The notes under the pieces were generated by a model. The model was not told the DNA's origin and searched no databases. It saw only the letters and a program-made list of their open reading frames with translations. Positions 34,187 through 46,632 of a stretch of DNA of 64,000 nt are shown here, piece by piece. Positions within the stretch are counted from its first letter, which is position 1, and every line of letters begins with the position of its first letter. The position numbers and the translations under genes were made by a program. This DNA is from Trichobilharzia regenti (taxonomy: Eukaryota > Platyhelminthes > Trematoda > Strigeidida > Schistosomatidae), in contig OX235262.1 of assembly GCA_944472135.2 (NCBI GenBank), forward strand, positions 53,416,440-53,480,439, given 5' to 3'.

Positions 34187-34420
34187 TTTTTATGTTCCCA
34201 GTCGAACATAGGACTACAAGCTAGAGCTTTGAAGTTTTGGTAGCAGTGGTGTTCATTTTTACGACGGCCAGGGGGGGATGGATTGCTAGCCTTATGCACA
34301 AACTTCCCTCTTTACCGACCATCCTTCTGGCTCAGCGGGTTTTGAGAGTTCGTTGACCGGGCTTTGAACCCCTGACCACATATGCGGCTGGCGAGCATTC
34401 TACTGCTGAACCATAGACTA
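34187..34420 (-). mobile_element. SINE-E, degenerate
   Basis: On the plus strand the tail complement gttcccagtcgaacatagga comes first, then gcagtggtgttcattttta, a G run at 34271 and a worn head (cgagcattctactgctgaac). Confidence 0.75.
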
Positions 34421-35639
34421 CTTCGAAATAAAAGAAGACCCGAGTAGTCCATTTTCCTCTTTCACTTTTAAATTTACAAGTAAGTGTATTTAACTATTAA
34501 ATGTGAATCTAGAGACTCCTTTGTTTTGTGAGCAGGCAGTACGACCAACAGTGAACCAGATATTTCTTCTTTCTAAATCAACTTGGTTTCCGTTATGACA
34601 AAACCTTGTTAGTGACATATCTGCACCTTATTCAAGTGACATTTGGATTAAGCACCTAAACAAAAAATAATGAGAGTCGTATGTATTTGGAGGCTGATTC
34701 TCTCTAGGGCAGTCAGTATAAAATCCGATTTCCTGCAAACTTCAGTCATAAACGCAGTGTTTAATTGGGGTAGATTACCATCATATTTTACAATACTCAT
34801 AAATTTCCCTTGAAGTATAACACAAAGGAAAGAATATATACCTATGCAACATGAGTACTCACAATATACAAATGTTATCCAAGTAGACCTGACAACCTTA
34901 AATAAAAAAGCCAGACAAATTCTGATTAATCTAATTTATGTAATATATATTCTGTGATTTTTATGAAAATAGCTTATTTTAAACGCAAAGTGACACGCAA
35001 ACGTGTTCTCTAAGCGTTTTCTTTCCTTTGTTCATTCTACCGCCTATGCGTAATATATTCTGTCAAGATTGAAAGGTCAGTCTAGGTCAAAACGAATTAA
35101 TAACTTTGTGTAAGTAAAGTTATGGGAAGAAGGTGACTGTTATTTGCATAATCTTAGGACACTATTGTTATATACACTTTGTGTAAATATTTCCCTTTAT
35201 AAACTTGAATAATAATAAGAAGAAAAACAGAGGTGTATGCTCTCATTTTGTTGTTTAGTTGTATAACTGTCTTGACTGTAGTTATAGGAAACAGAATAGG
35301 CGGCCAAATATGTCTTCTCGATACAATTTTTCTAAAAACATGAAGCTCTGAGTAATCCAGCAAAATTTAGGCTACAACATCCTAAAACTAATTTTTGGTT
35401 TAAGAGGAACTTATGTTAAAGTAACTTACTGAAAATAATTATAACCTAGACCAATTAAAATTCAAACCATTACAAAATTTCATGAATGCAGTGATCAGTA
35501 ACTTTTGGATTATGAGAAGAGTTAGTTCATTTAATTAAGCAAAATTATCCTTAGTATATCAGTTGGATTGTTAAGTCGACACTATTGCTAAAGTAATTAA
35601 AAGTCTTTTGTCCAAGTGTATTAACCACTATTTTCATGC

Positions 35640-35990
35640 CACTGCCCTACATTCGGTGTTCTCTAGCTAAAATATGGTTTGTCAATCCGACAAGGATAAA
35701 TTGCCGCTAAGTTTCGCCTCTGTATGCATCTGCTCTTTCACCTGTGCCTATGGAGCTGATTACAATGGAAAATGAGAGCATGTTCTCTCTAAAGACATAC
35801 TAAACAGTTTGGTTGATGAAAGGTGAGCAATAGTTGACGAATTTTTCAAAATGTGAACACTTTCTGGAGTCAGGTCATTCAACCTAATGTGATTTATCCC
35901 TTATAGTTGCCTACACGGCGTAATCCAGGCGCTCTAAAAGCTTACCTTTACTCCACTTACGTATAGCAGGAGTTTTAGCTGTACATGAAC
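35640..35990 (+). pseudogene. Probable Penelope-like GIY-YIG remnant
   Basis: The frame from about 35675 reads KDKLPLSFASVCICSFTCAY then GADYNGK, matching the beta-strand start of Penelope GIY-YIG domains (compare CACGASYIGR at 25900). Downstream the frame is scrambled. The evidence is limited to about 30 residues. Confidence 0.4.
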
Positions 35991-36279
35991 AAAGACCTAC
36001 ACAATATATTCAAAAACGTTTTGCTGAGTCTATTTATTTACCTTGTTCACAGTAATCGTTTTTTTATTTTATACTATCTTGTCACTTGGATTCATCACAA
36101 TTCCCTTCATCTTCGCCTTGTTACCGTCATCATACTTTTAGTTTCTTAAACAATACCTACACTTAAAATTTTAATACCATTTCACTTATTTAATAGTTTT
36201 TAAAAGTTTCGTATTTCATCCACTTCACTTCTACTTCCTTAAATATTATGTTAATTATCTTGATTGTTATTATTTTCGT

Positions 36280-36565
36280 TTATTTTAATTCCTTGCGGAA
36301 CATAGGGTTCCAGCCGCAAGTCTCTATTGCGTGGGGTTCTCTGCCAACATTTTCACTGAGGTCCACGTCTGCTAGCATGCTTTCATCTCCTCTTCACATG
36401 ACCTCCTCCATGTTACCTTCTCACTGACAACCAACTTGCCATTTCCCATTCGGATTCGACTAGAGCGATAACCTGTCGTGTGATGTTGCTTGTTGGTTTT
36501 CTGAGAGTATGGCCAATTCAACTCCATTTCTTCCTACATATTTGTTGAACAATTGGTTCCTTGCC
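36280..36565 (-). repeat. SR2-like RTE LINE 3' end fragment
   Basis: It carries the LINE 3' terminus (ggaacatagggttccagccgcaag on the plus strand, in two blocks) and the basic-motif region, then stops at 36565. There it abuts about 40 bp that look like a broken SINE-E head. Confidence 0.65.
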
Positions 36566-36770
36566 GACCCATATGCAAAGTGACCGAGCAGTTGTGCCAC
36601 CCAAAGCATTTTTCCATATCATAAATGAAATCTTCGAAAAGATGAATTTATTCGCTGTGCTGTGCTATTCCTTAAACATAAATAACATTCAATTACTTCA
36701 GTTCTAGTCCTATAATAACGTTTTCATCCTTAGATTTATGTTAATTTACTTTCATATATATTTAAAAAGT

Positions 36771-37005
36771 GCGTCGGTGGCACAGCGGTTAGGACGCTCG
36801 CCGACCATGCCCATGGTCCGGGGTTCGATCCCCGACCGGTGCACTCCTTTACCTCGCTAAGCCAGAAATAAAAGCTGGTAAATAGGAAAGATTGAACATG
36901 AAGATAGCAACCCCATCCTGTGAAAATAAACACTGCTACAAAAACTTCAAGCTAGAACCTTGAAGCCCATTGTTCCAGTGGGAACGTGAAGGAAATAATA
37001 ATAAT
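36771..37005 (+). mobile_element. SINE-E, near-intact tRNA-like cloverleaf
   Basis: The head folds as a tRNA. The acceptor strands gcgtcgg and ccggtgc pair fully if wobbles are allowed, and ggggttcgatcccc makes a perfect T arm. The body is caaccccatcctgtgaaaat and aaacactgctac. The tail is gaagcccattgttccagtgg then gaacgtgaagg and an (aat)n run, as in RTE LINEs. Confidence 0.87.
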
Positions 37006-38545
37006 ATATTTAGAAATCTATCAAGAGAACGACTAAAATATGGATGGTCGTATATTTCTATCTGCACATAACGATGGTAAATAAGAATGAAGCAGTAAAG
37101 GTAAGTGGTTTTCATAACAAAAGGACTCTTACGAATATGAGACGGTACGCTGTCATCTGAAAAGGCAACAAGATGTCTAAGTTTCGCTAAGAACCGAAAT
37201 GTCTTTTACTAAATGTGATACAAAATGTATTTTCACTGCAGTCGCTAACTACAGAACTAAATACCTGTGACAATGATACTAGATAACACTATATAATTAA
37301 TGACAAATATGCGAAATTCTGTTGATTGGAGTTGAAACTACTCACAATGGAATTAGTTTAGGCATAATTCACTTCTGCTATCTACAGGTTTTCAGTTGGA
37401 TATTACTCATCTATAAACAGAAATCAGGAATGTGTAAAAACTGTAGGGACAATTAATAAAAGTCCTGTTAGAATGTTTGCTTGTCTTCACTGCCAATCAG
37501 ACAACAGTGCGTCAGCGAAGATGAAAATAATCTTCAGAGTAATTTGTCTAGGCTGCAATCTACTTAGCGTATTCAAGACAAAAATTAACTGAAGCACTCT
37601 GAATCTGCATGTTTCCTTTACTCATGATGAAGAAAATAAAATAGATCAAAATATTTATCGGTAATTGTAGATTTAACATTGATTTCAGTAAAAGTTTGTG
37701 CATTATGGGATAGATCAAATTAATTATAATTATATTTGAGGAGCGCACACACAATGATAAGTTTTTGTTTTGGTAATATTTCGAGTAAAATTACTGTCCA
37801 TCATCACACCAACTGCTGGAATTGTTTTTTTATTCAACTCCAAAAATTGGTGCGATGACGAGTAGTTATTTTGCTCGAAATATTACCAGAACAAGAAGCA
37901 TATCACTGTGTGTTAAATATTGAAATATAATCATAGTTAGTTTGCAAGGTAACCAGTTTCATATGTCTAACCCTTAGTGATGCTGTTTGAATTCTATAAG
38001 TCATTCTAGGAGACTAGCCATCGTGGTGAACATCTTTAATTAAGGTTACATGACTGAAAGCAGATGTAAGTTTTTTTGTTATTGATACTCATCAGTTTGG
38101 AGCATCTACTGCCGTGAAAAATTGATTGATACTCCCTGTGACTGCAGCGCTGAATTTGAACATTAAAGGGAACACAATTACCTTTATACTGATAATCATG
38201 AAAAGTAGGTCTCTGGCTATTCTCCGATTAATTTCAACAATCCAGAATTTAACAACACCCTTAAGAACCACTGGGTTTTCTGAGAGTAATTAGTGGAATA
38301 ACGTTATTCAGCACACGAGCAAATAACTAGTGTTAGCTGGGAACTGAGACAATGATTGTCATTGAACTCACACCGATGAATAAATTTCTTTAGCGAACAT
38401 GATAGGAAACCGACACATTCTAATAAATACTTAGACTTCAATTCATTTTGTCTGGAATCAGTAAAGGCAGGTCTAGTTAAATGTCTTTGTAATCAGGCCA
38501 TGAGTCTAACTAGTAAGCCAGAAGGTTTAAATAATGAAATCAAAC

Positions 38546-38725
38546 TGCGTTGATAGCACAGTGGTTAGGACCCTCACCGACCATGCACATGGTCCGGGGT
38601 TCGATCCTCGACCGACGCACACCTGATATCTATGGTCGGTGGGCAGAATTTGGGCTACCGATATCCATGCTGAAAATTCCATACTTGCATCAAAAATACA
38701 TTGTGGAATCAAGCTGTAATCAAAA
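38546..38725 (+). mobile_element. SINE-Eb (same head, different body)
   Basis: The head gcgttgatagcacagtggtt, ggttcgatcctcgaccgacg is as in SINE-E. The body is different: cacctgatatctatggtcgg, gggctaccgatatccatgc and tggaatcaagctgtaat, then an A-rich run. Confidence 0.85.
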
Positions 38726-39065
38726 ATGAAAAAAAAATAATTAACAAAATTAAATAAATATCCAGAAGAATTTATTCAGAAATATATGAAGAACCATGGA
38801 AAAACTAAGATTAGCAAGCAATAAAAGTGATGAAAATAATATAGAATTCAAATCTTCCGTAGTACTGCCGTATAAAGAAGGAACGTCAGATACCTAACGT
38901 TGAATCCTCAATGAGTCTGAAATTAGGGTGTCATTTCAACGAAATGATCTACGCTCCCAGTGACCAACTTTGTAGGCTTGAGGACACAATAGATCCAATT
39001 AAGAAAAATAATATAATTTATCAAACACCATGTAATGACTTTGAGATCAATTAATAAATAAGAAT

Positions 39066-39293
39066 TTTTCCTTCACGTTCCCAATGGAACATAGGGCTCC
39101 AAGCTAGTGGCTTGAAGTTTCTGTAGCAGTGTTTAATTTTTACAGGATGGGGTTGCTAGCCTCATGCCAAACCTTTCCTCTTTACCAGCATTATTTCTGG
39201 CTCAGTGAGGTAAAGGAGTGCGCCGGCCGGAGGTCGAACCCCGGACCATGTGGATGATCGGCGAACGTCCTAACCGCTATACCACCGACGCAC
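39066..39293 (-). mobile_element. SINE-E
   Basis: The plus strand reads ttcccaatggaacatagggc (tail), gtagcagtgttta, aggatggggttgctagcctc (body), ggtcgaaccccggaccatg (B box) and ccgctataccaccgacgc (A box, acceptor). Confidence 0.85.
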
Positions 39294-39299
39294 ATGAGA

Positions 39300-39760
39300 T
39301 CAATTACGTAGGTCAAATTAGTAGATCAGAATTGACTAGATTAGTGGAACATAAAAATTTAGTTAGACCCAGAATAATTGACCCTGCTAGGAAAAAAAAC
39401 TCAGCCATTACATTGCATTCATTCTCATATGATCACAAAATAGAGTGAGACAGGGTGAGAGTATTCAAAAGTGATATATGGTTAGGTGAAGAGGGAGGTT
39501 ATTCACTGAAGCTTTGTTTATCGATTCACCACCGCACACTTCCAGTCCAAATGACACAACGCCTATACTGGAGATATGGAAAGTGGCAACAAACAACACG
39601 GTGAAGTTGGGGGGAGAGAAAGAGACAAAATATATAAGACGAAGAATAGTCAAACTGTGTGACTAAATTGATAAGATTATGAGTAATAATCTATGCTCGA
39701 AACGTTATCCAACTGTTAATTGTTCATTCCTGTGTGATACATGTAATAAACTTATGTAAT
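39300..39760 (+). pseudogene. Penelope-like GIY-YIG fragment with 3' region
   Basis: It encodes INYVGQISRSELTRLVEHKN then SAITLHSFSYDHKIEW. The YVGQ--R-L--RL-EH and the closing H--HKI-W pattern are GIY-YIG features of a third Penelope lineage. The 3' tail to 39760 (tatgctcgaaacgttatcc) is shared with 28085-28130. It starts immediately after the head of the SINE-E copy at 39066-39293. Confidence 0.55.
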
Positions 39761-39912
39761 ATGGAATTACATTCTACCACAGTGTACAGGTTCTTCACTT
39801 TAATTCGAAACTGAACTTTCTACGTCATCTCTATATTTCACATATTAGTAATTCGCCTCACTTCACCTAAGGAGTGTATTATTTTCATAGGCAGTAGATA
39901 ATCAATTTCTAT

Positions 39913-39937
39913 TTATATATATATATATATATATATA
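39913..39937. repeat. (AT)n microsatellite
   Basis: An AT run of about 24 bp after the Penelope remnant at 39300-39760. Confidence 0.93.
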
Positions 39938-40354
39938 ACTGTCGAAAGGAAAATATTATTGTAGACAACAAAATCGGCGTGTGAATTATGGTGTCACAAA
40001 AATTTAAACCACTAGGGATTTATCAATATTCCTTTTTTGGCGGTGTTTGAAAATTGTTGTTTCCCATCGGTTGATTCCTTATAATACATTCATTTTGTAT
40101 TCTGTTATGTTTAGTGTTTGTTGTCTGTGGCTTTACTGTGATACGTACATTGATACAAATAAGTTTCAATTATATTGACTAGTAAATTAATGAGATTGTT
40201 ACACGTTATGCAAACAAATGTTCAAATAGACATTGTAGTTAAAAATCTAAAGAACATATAGCAAGATTAAAAATGTTTAATGCTAGGAGAAGTAGTCAGT
40301 GTAAGTTTTAAAGATGTACTTAAAAAATGGAAAAGTCCATTCCTTTCTAAGTGG

Positions 40355-40555
40355 ATTATAGGTCTTTCAGCTAGAGGCTTGAGGTTTTTCAGTAGCAGTG
40401 GTATTTACTTTTACGGGATGGGATTGTTAACCACATGCCCAACCTTTCCTCTTTACCAGTCTTATTACTGGTATAGCAAGGTAAAGGAGTGGGTCGGCCC
40501 AACCCCAAACATCCTACGTATATGGCGAGCATTCTTTCGTTAAGCTACTAACGCA
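40355..40555 (-). mobile_element. SINE-E, tail lost, head worn
   Basis: It has cagtagcagtggtatttac, gatgggattgttaacc, ctttcctctttaccag and gcgagcattctttcg. The B box is damaged (cggcccaaccccaaac). Confidence 0.7.
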
Positions 40556-40771
40556 CTGTCGCAAAGAACAGATACTGCATATGGTCTTAGGTGAGAGAAC
40601 CGTGAAGCCTATATATCTACACATACATCACCATTATTTCTAAATTTTTTTAGTGACCATAAATAAACCAAACTCACTTGCATTTATTAGATTTTTATCT
40701 TTGTCAAAAAGTTACAGAAAGGTAATACATAAAAATATGTTTCACAATAAACAATTTGGATAACATCTTAC

Positions 40772-41242
40772 TTCTACCAAAGGTCTCAAATCCTTGAACC
40801 ATACTCCAAAAATAATTCTTTGCTGTCCTCTGATGGTTGTCTATGTCTTGTCTGTCTATTGTCATTTCATTGTTCAGCATACGAACACCAAACTCGTATT
40901 GAGTTGCAGGTTTGAGATTGCGGAGAGTTAAATCAAAATTTTCCGCCTGAAACTGATTCGGTGATACGGTCATATTGATGAATTTCATTTCATGACTTTT
41001 ATCAACCGACTGTTCTGTCGAAGATTTTTCCCCAATTGAAATTGAATCTTCCAACTCATTTTTATATTCATCTTGACTGCTGGATTTTACCTGATAATAC
41101 TTTACTTGAAATCCACTAATTGACATTTTAACAGATTGTGGAATATTAGGCATTTCCCAACCTATACGTGCCCAAGTAGAACCTAATTGTCGGACAACTA
41201 AATTGACAGGTATCAGTAAACCGTGATTTATGGTTTTAGTCG
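40772..41242 (-). CDS. DCC: Exon: FN3 domain 5
   Basis: The acceptor tctcttcaag precedes 41242 and the donor gtaaga occupies 40771-40766. Phase 1 on both sides, so the 471-bp exon is a complete symmetrical domain cassette. It has LGSTWARIGWEMPN (B strand), FQVKYYQVKSSSQ (C strand) and a long Ser/Glu/Lys-rich C'-E insertion. LRNLKPATQYEFGVRML follows, then a charged loop, then FWSMVQGFET. The block LKP-T-YEF-V followed by WSM is the hallmark of the fifth FN3 of DCC/neogenin and is the best single family diagnostic in the window. Confidence 0.92.
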
Positions 41243-41499
41243 CTTGAAGAGAAAGAAATTGAAGAGAATGACAACACGGTATTAATACCAGCATAAAGAG
41301 AATGAAAAGTTTTACTCTGTAGTTAACAAAATACTAATTCTTCCTTTACGTTATTTAATACAACATAATTTAGAAACGTTTGGAAAAGAGGAGTAGCGTC
41401 TTCAACCGCCGGCGCTTCCTCCAGTCACCAGTGGTGATCATTTTAAATTAGTGATACAATATAACGCTTTGTAGAAAATGCTGCACACTTTGTCGGCTT

Positions 41500-41790
41500 A
41501 CACTCCTTGATAATAACAGCTTTATTCTAAACAGTGTTTGTGTAGTCTACAGAATTTTCAGTGATAGTCATTGCATGATAGTTTCCCTTTGTCCAGATCC
41601 TCAATTCAAATAGTAACTGACAGTAAGTCGTATGGTATACTTCTGTCTGACTCGAGGCGAAAACCATTCACTTATGATATCACATCTTTGCCCCCTTCGA
41701 GAATCGCACAACATTTGGTTGAGAGTCAATTGGAAAAGAAGGAGTACAGTTATTGACGCGAGAGCATAGCAATAGCTGAATGAACTTCAA
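41500..41790 (+). repeat. Dispersed repeat, copy 2
   Basis: It is related to 29041-29470 over its whole length but holds only one copy of the unit that is duplicated there (cagaattttcagtgatagtc). The end agcatagcaatagctgaat also resembles the first bases of this window. Confidence 0.6.
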
Positions 41791-41829
41791 TTCAATCAAA
41801 TCCCTGTGAATTAACACTCAGACATTATC

Positions 41830-42120
41830 TAGTGCTTACTAGTGGCTGACTACAAGAATAAGTTGCTTGAGGTCGTGACCATAAAGCTCCATCAAGGTGG
41901 ATTTGAAGGTAAATACTCTTCGATGACATTGAAAATTGCCAAAGTTATAATTCATGGGCCATTGAAATGTGATTTAATTGCTAGATAGACAATGGGCTAG
42001 CCTTGAGACCTAAAGGTCATAGGTCCGACATCCGATATGCTCAAGTATGCCCACAACTTTAGAGGTGCCAAAGAGGATGAGACAACTGGTTTTTGATAAT
42101 TCTCTAACAGAATTTTGTTC
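41830..42120 (+). mobile_element. SINE-H, strongly decayed
   Basis: The 5' extension (gaggtcgtgacc), aattcatgggccattga, ctagccttgagacctaaagg and ataggtccgacatccg are recognisable. The ribozyme is lost. Confidence 0.55.
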
Positions 42121-43452
42121 GTTTTCAAGTTGCAAATGAAAGAAATACTGACAAATCAACACATGAACATCCAATAGAGCTTCAATGAGGTAAATGAAAG
42201 TATGGATATATTGCGTTAGTTTTCTTATCTCCAGTAACCACAACAACTGCTGATGCGGAAAATGAAATACTGTAGTATAAAACTCTACTTGTGATCGGTT
42301 TCCTGCAAGATGAATCCTAGTAAATTTAATACTGAAATATAACAGTGGATTATGAAGGCTTTGTTCTAGTCATAATAACATAAAATAATATCAATTTATT
42401 ATCTTTTCAGGATATGAGCAACAATCTAGACAACTCTAAAAAAGAGAAGTAAAATGCTGTTCCCAATCAAATTATTGAAAAAAAGAAAAAAAGGGATCTG
42501 CTCAAGCCTTGCTTATTCACTCATGCACTATTCTGTTATGTTAACATATCTAATACAAACCTGTGTTAGAAGAAAAGTTAAGGTTTGTTAATCTTAGTTT
42601 CTTTTAGTACCTAAATGTTGCACACTCACGCATATAAGTGAATTGTCTGTATTTATGCTTAATAAGGCCTGACATTATAAGAAATGTTGCCAAGCCATTG
42701 TGGGTAAGCTACAGTTAGAACACATTTGAATGGACACTGTGGGCTTGGTAACTAGTGTCTTGTGTTTATTCCTAATTAGTACTGACTGAATTCTACTATT
42801 CACTTTACAATGAATTCGTCCACCTGGGAGACTCACAATCGTGTGCAATCCTCTGAATTATTGTTAGTTGATCTGAGATGGTGAGGGGAAGCCATGGACT
42901 TAGGTTAAGTGTTCACTGACACTCATTAGCAAGGCGTTACTGTAGCCTTGAGTCAGTCAGATAACGCTTCTTGTGACTGCATCATCTACTGATGTCAGTT
43001 CAAATCTCAGAAGCAAGATCATTCCCTTCAAGGTAGCCTCCCTCAAGCGTACCAGTATGCACAAAACCAAGGTATAAGTCTTCATGCCAACTGTCTCCCT
43101 TCATGTAACAATAATTTGAACAAACTCAACTGCATTTATTTGCATAGCTTGGGAGTACACCATAGGATGTTAGATCTAGGACTTAATCAGTAATTAGTTT
43201 TACAATATGCTTAACCTCTCACGAGTGAATGCTGTGTGCATACTAATGGAAGAATGATTATTGACAAAGGCAATAATACCCCGGAGGTGAGGTTCGGTCT
43301 TTGATGGACACTCAGGACTTCAAGACTAAGTCGATAAACTTTTTATGAAATACTAATCTACTGACCCATGAAGGATAGTTAAAAAATGACCATAGGTAGA
43401 ACCAATTAGTAAATATAATTTGCTGAATTCACAATAGACGAATTATACCTAC

Positions 43453-43551
43453 TTGTTGAAGAATCTTGAGTCATGACAACAGTATAAGCTGCCGGACCAT
43501 TTCCACCTTCAGTGACGGATATCACACGAATATAATAAACAGTCCCGGGTC
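43453..43551 (-). CDS. DCC: Exon: second half of FN3 domain 4
   Basis: A 99-bp exon between the acceptor tttctatag (before 43551) and the donor gtaggt (43452-43447), phase 1 in and out. It encodes PGTVYYIRVISVTEGGNGPA, the FN3 F-G strand signature with the YY pair and N-G-P turn, then YTVVMTQDSST. With the preceding exon it gives a complete FN4. It is small and flanked by introns of 6.3 kb and 2.2 kb, so gene predictors could miss it. Confidence 0.88.
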
Positions 43552-44129
43552 CTATAGAAAAGAAACAACAATGAAGAAAATAAATAGCATTTGAGCGTTT
43601 AAAAATTAGTGTGTTCAAAGATAAGTAATTATTTGTGTAATAGATCACGAATTTGGTTAAACAAATGTGGTTCGTTCCTGAAGTGTTATTGATCTGGTAA
43701 ATTTAAGTTGAATTATCATGAAAATGACTGCATGTTTTCCCTTTTCATCAAGAGTTTCTTCATAAGATTGTCGTAGATAGGCAGATTTTGAGAAACTTAA
43801 ATAGATGCCTAAAATTCATTATAATAAAGGTTTTATTGTATTTCCCAATGAATGAAACTTGGTTTGGACACACATAAGATGCGTAAAATGTTGAGAAACT
43901 AATGATCGAATGTTGGTTATTTGAATTTTGATAGATTCAGCAGCTGACTTTGTTCAAAACATCTAACAGTAGATCGTTAAGTGAACGCGTGAGTATTTTC
44001 ATCTCAAAGCATATTGTACACAGGCGGTATAAAAGAGCATATCAGGAAACATGAAACTGAATGAAGAGTTCAGGACTACAGATTCAGAGGAATGATCACG
44101 TCTTTCACTTACATGTCCAGGCAGCATCG

Positions 44130-44595
44130 CTTCATATACGTGAGGCATGAATGAGGATATAAAGGGCAAGATACAAAATGTAAGACAGGAATTCCTAAAT
44201 ATGAAATCATTGTAAAATACTGCTGCCCTGAACATGACGAATAAGATCCAGATTTTCAAAACTAGCGTCAAGTCGGTTCTTCTAAACGGATCATAGACTT
44301 GCGGCGTCACTGAAAGCCTTTCCAAAATCCTGCTACAGACTTTTACTAGCAGCTGCTTTCGCTAACTCGATAGTGACGACCAGATGACCAGCCGGAAAAG
44401 TTAAGCAAACAACAACTGTTGGACTGTACCAACCAAGAGCCTACTGAAGAAAAAATGGAGATGACAGGTCACGGGAAATCATTGGGCCAGCTGAAGAAAA
44501 TTGTGGAAAACAGGATGAAATGGGCACGTGATGTTAAAGGTCTGTATTCCACTCGGAACCCATGGGATTAACAATAACGATAATAATGCCATAAC
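44130..44595 (+). pseudogene. SR2-like RTE LINE 3' fragment
   Basis: The translation gives IQIFKTSVKSVLLNGS then DDQMTSRKS (from a WPE-ISNKE block) and KKKWR. The end reads ccactcggaacccatgggattaac, then (aat)-like triplets. It is the same 3' region as at 3721-4165, more decayed, with several stops. Confidence 0.75.
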
Positions 44596-45594
44596 ATAAA
44601 ATACATAAAACCAATTTTCAGTGAAGTTTTACTAGTAGAAGATATTTTTGTTATCAGTCAAATAGGTTTTTATTGAAACCGAACCTCAATATCAATCAAA
44701 GCATATTTCAAAGTAGATGCGAATGGTCCTACGATTCTCTGTTTACATCAGGCAGGTTTCAAAATATTTGCTGAATATTACATAAGTTCATTTAATGAAA
44801 AACACACAATAACGCTCTGTTAATAAATGGAGGGTGCTGCGGGAATACTGTGTTGCTCATAATCATATAAAGTGTGGGAACAAATTCTCAGCTTGCTTTG
44901 CATAACTTTTTATTCTTTTCTGTGTGTCATTACATTTCTCGAGGTACCGGAACTAAGGTTCCTTCATTTCTCCTGTGTGTACTTTTTGTTGACTGTGGAG
45001 AGGAGTTGAACAACTATATTACTCATGCCAGGAAGTTATATAGACACATTGGAATGATTATGAAAGATACTAAATCCCTTAAAATTACATTTAGTCATTG
45101 ATAATGTATCACCATGAGTTAAATTCTACCACACTCCCTGAATTATGCTCTCATTTCGAAAGTTTGGATCATGAATGGCGAAAATACGTAAGTTTAAGCG
45201 ATTCTGTTTTAATCTGGTAACTACATATGTCGATGATGCACTACCGTAAAAGTAGACTTCTATTAAAATCTCATATGTAGTCAAGATTTCATGAAATTCT
45301 AATTTCAAAACATAGACACGTAAATATTTTCTTTAGAAAACACTATTTAATCTCATGTTAGAACACAATAATCGTGGTATTGTATTGTGGTTAACGCTGA
45401 ACAGATGAATTCATTCATTACAAAGCATCCTTATATGAGCGGTATTTAAAATAATGCTACTTGAATATAATTACAGACATTAGGTCTTGTGAATTTCATG
45501 AAAATAGGATATTTTAGGATATCATCATTACTGTATTTGCACTAACGAGTGTGGTAAGAGAAGCCAGTGGCCATATATATATATATATACATAT

Positions 45595-46290
45595 TATTCC
45601 CTTGGGTTCCTAACGGAACATAGGGCTTCAAAAACACATCTGCACTTTGTTCTGTTTCCTGGTGTCCTCTTCTGTCCTCTTCCCCATAATCTCTCATCTC
45701 ATCCTTCTCGAACGATCTCCTCCATCTTACCCGAGGACGATCTACTCGTCACTTTCCAACTGGATTCCTCAATCGGGAAGTCATACAAAAGTCCTCACAA
45801 CTTATGCTCCATCCGTCACCATTTTCTCCTACATATTTGCCGAGCAATACGATCCTGGTTGGTTTATTACCAGAGTTTATTGTTGCTAATTATTTCTGGC
45901 CAGCCGGCCATTTGATCCTCTGAATGCAGCCAGCGAAGGCACTTGTTGACAAAATCCTTTTCCTGACACACTGCCCAAGTTTACGACCCGTATAGAAAGA
46001 CCGACTTCACATTTGTGTTGACAATCTGAATGTTGTTCTTTATGGCGGGTGAATGCAGAAGATTTCCAAAATGGACTGAGGTGAATGCGTATCTCCTCTT
46101 TCCGATTCTGATTGGTTTCGACATCTTCAAACATGCTGTCGCCTGTAATTGAATAGATAATTCCTAGATAAGTGAAGGGAGTGGCCTTTGTCAGGTCTCT
46201 CCCGCTGATGTATCCATTAAACTCGAACTCAGCTTCTCCTTCTGTTGTTCACCTCTGCATTAATTTAACCTCCTTTTCACCACCCTACTC
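45595..46290 (-). pseudogene. SR2-like RTE LINE 3' fragment
   Basis: The minus strand encodes IQIVNTNVKSVFLYGS and CLRWL-like residues of the RTE C-terminus. The tail at 45640-45600 (gaagccctatgttccgttag) matches the LINE 3' end. Its borders are uncertain, particularly the right one. Confidence 0.7.
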
Positions 46291-46454
46291 TCTTCTATTA
46301 GCTGCTACGTATCCACCGAAAAGCGAAGTGGACCACAGTCAAGTCTAGGCTAGATAAACATAAGTAACAAATGATCTTTATATAATCTACGACTTAGAGT
46401 TGATGAAAGCATTTTTGTACAGCATCTCTCATCAACGGTGCTAAAATTTTTTAT

Positions 46455-46632
46455 TTATTTACAGCTTGATTCCACACTGTATTTTTGGTACAAGTATGGT
46501 ATTTTCAGCATGGATATTGATAGCCCAAATTTTTCAGGCCGACCATAGATATCAGGTGTGCGTCGGCAGGGGATCGAACCTCGGACCATGTGCATAGTCG
46601 GCGAGAGTCCTAACTACTGTGCCACCGACGCA
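46455..46632 (-). mobile_element. SINE-Eb
   Basis: The plus strand reads tacagcttgattccacactg, ttcagcatggatattgatag, atatcaggtgtgcgtcggca, gggatcgaacctcggacc and actgtgccaccgacgc. Confidence 0.85.

Larger units (their letters stand above)
32524..40771 (-). other. Intron (8.2 kb) between FN5 and FN6 exons
   Basis: A phase 1 intron with donor gtaaga at 40771 and acceptor ttttgaag at 32524. It holds Penelope GIY-YIG remnants (33460-34070, 35640-35990, 39300-39760), SINE-E copies (34187-34420, 36771-37005, 39066-39293, 40355-40555), one SINE-Eb (38546-38725) and a piece of SR2-like LINE 3' end (36280-36565). Stretches 32530-33230, 34440-35630 and 37020-38520 show only AT-rich sequence. Confidence 0.75.
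41243..43452 (-). other. Intron (2.2 kb) between FN4b and FN5 exons
   Basis: A phase 1 intron. It carries a dispersed repeat (41500-41790) that is related to the tandem duplication region at 29041-29470, and a decayed SINE-H (41830-42120). The remaining 42130-43440 has no clear feature; a tRNA-like B-box near 43000 is too weak to call. Confidence 0.7.

Noticed and set aside
36771..36845. Functional tRNA gene
   Set aside because: The cloverleaf is good, but the same head recurs with SINE bodies and A-rich tails at many sites, so it is a SINE head.
42955..43025. tRNA-like region with a gttcaaatctc B box
   Set aside because: The box A part and cloverleaf are not convincing and no SINE body follows.
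44874..45101. Plus-strand frame of 75 codons
   Set aside because: No domain, no splice partner and no match to nearby repeats; treated as chance.
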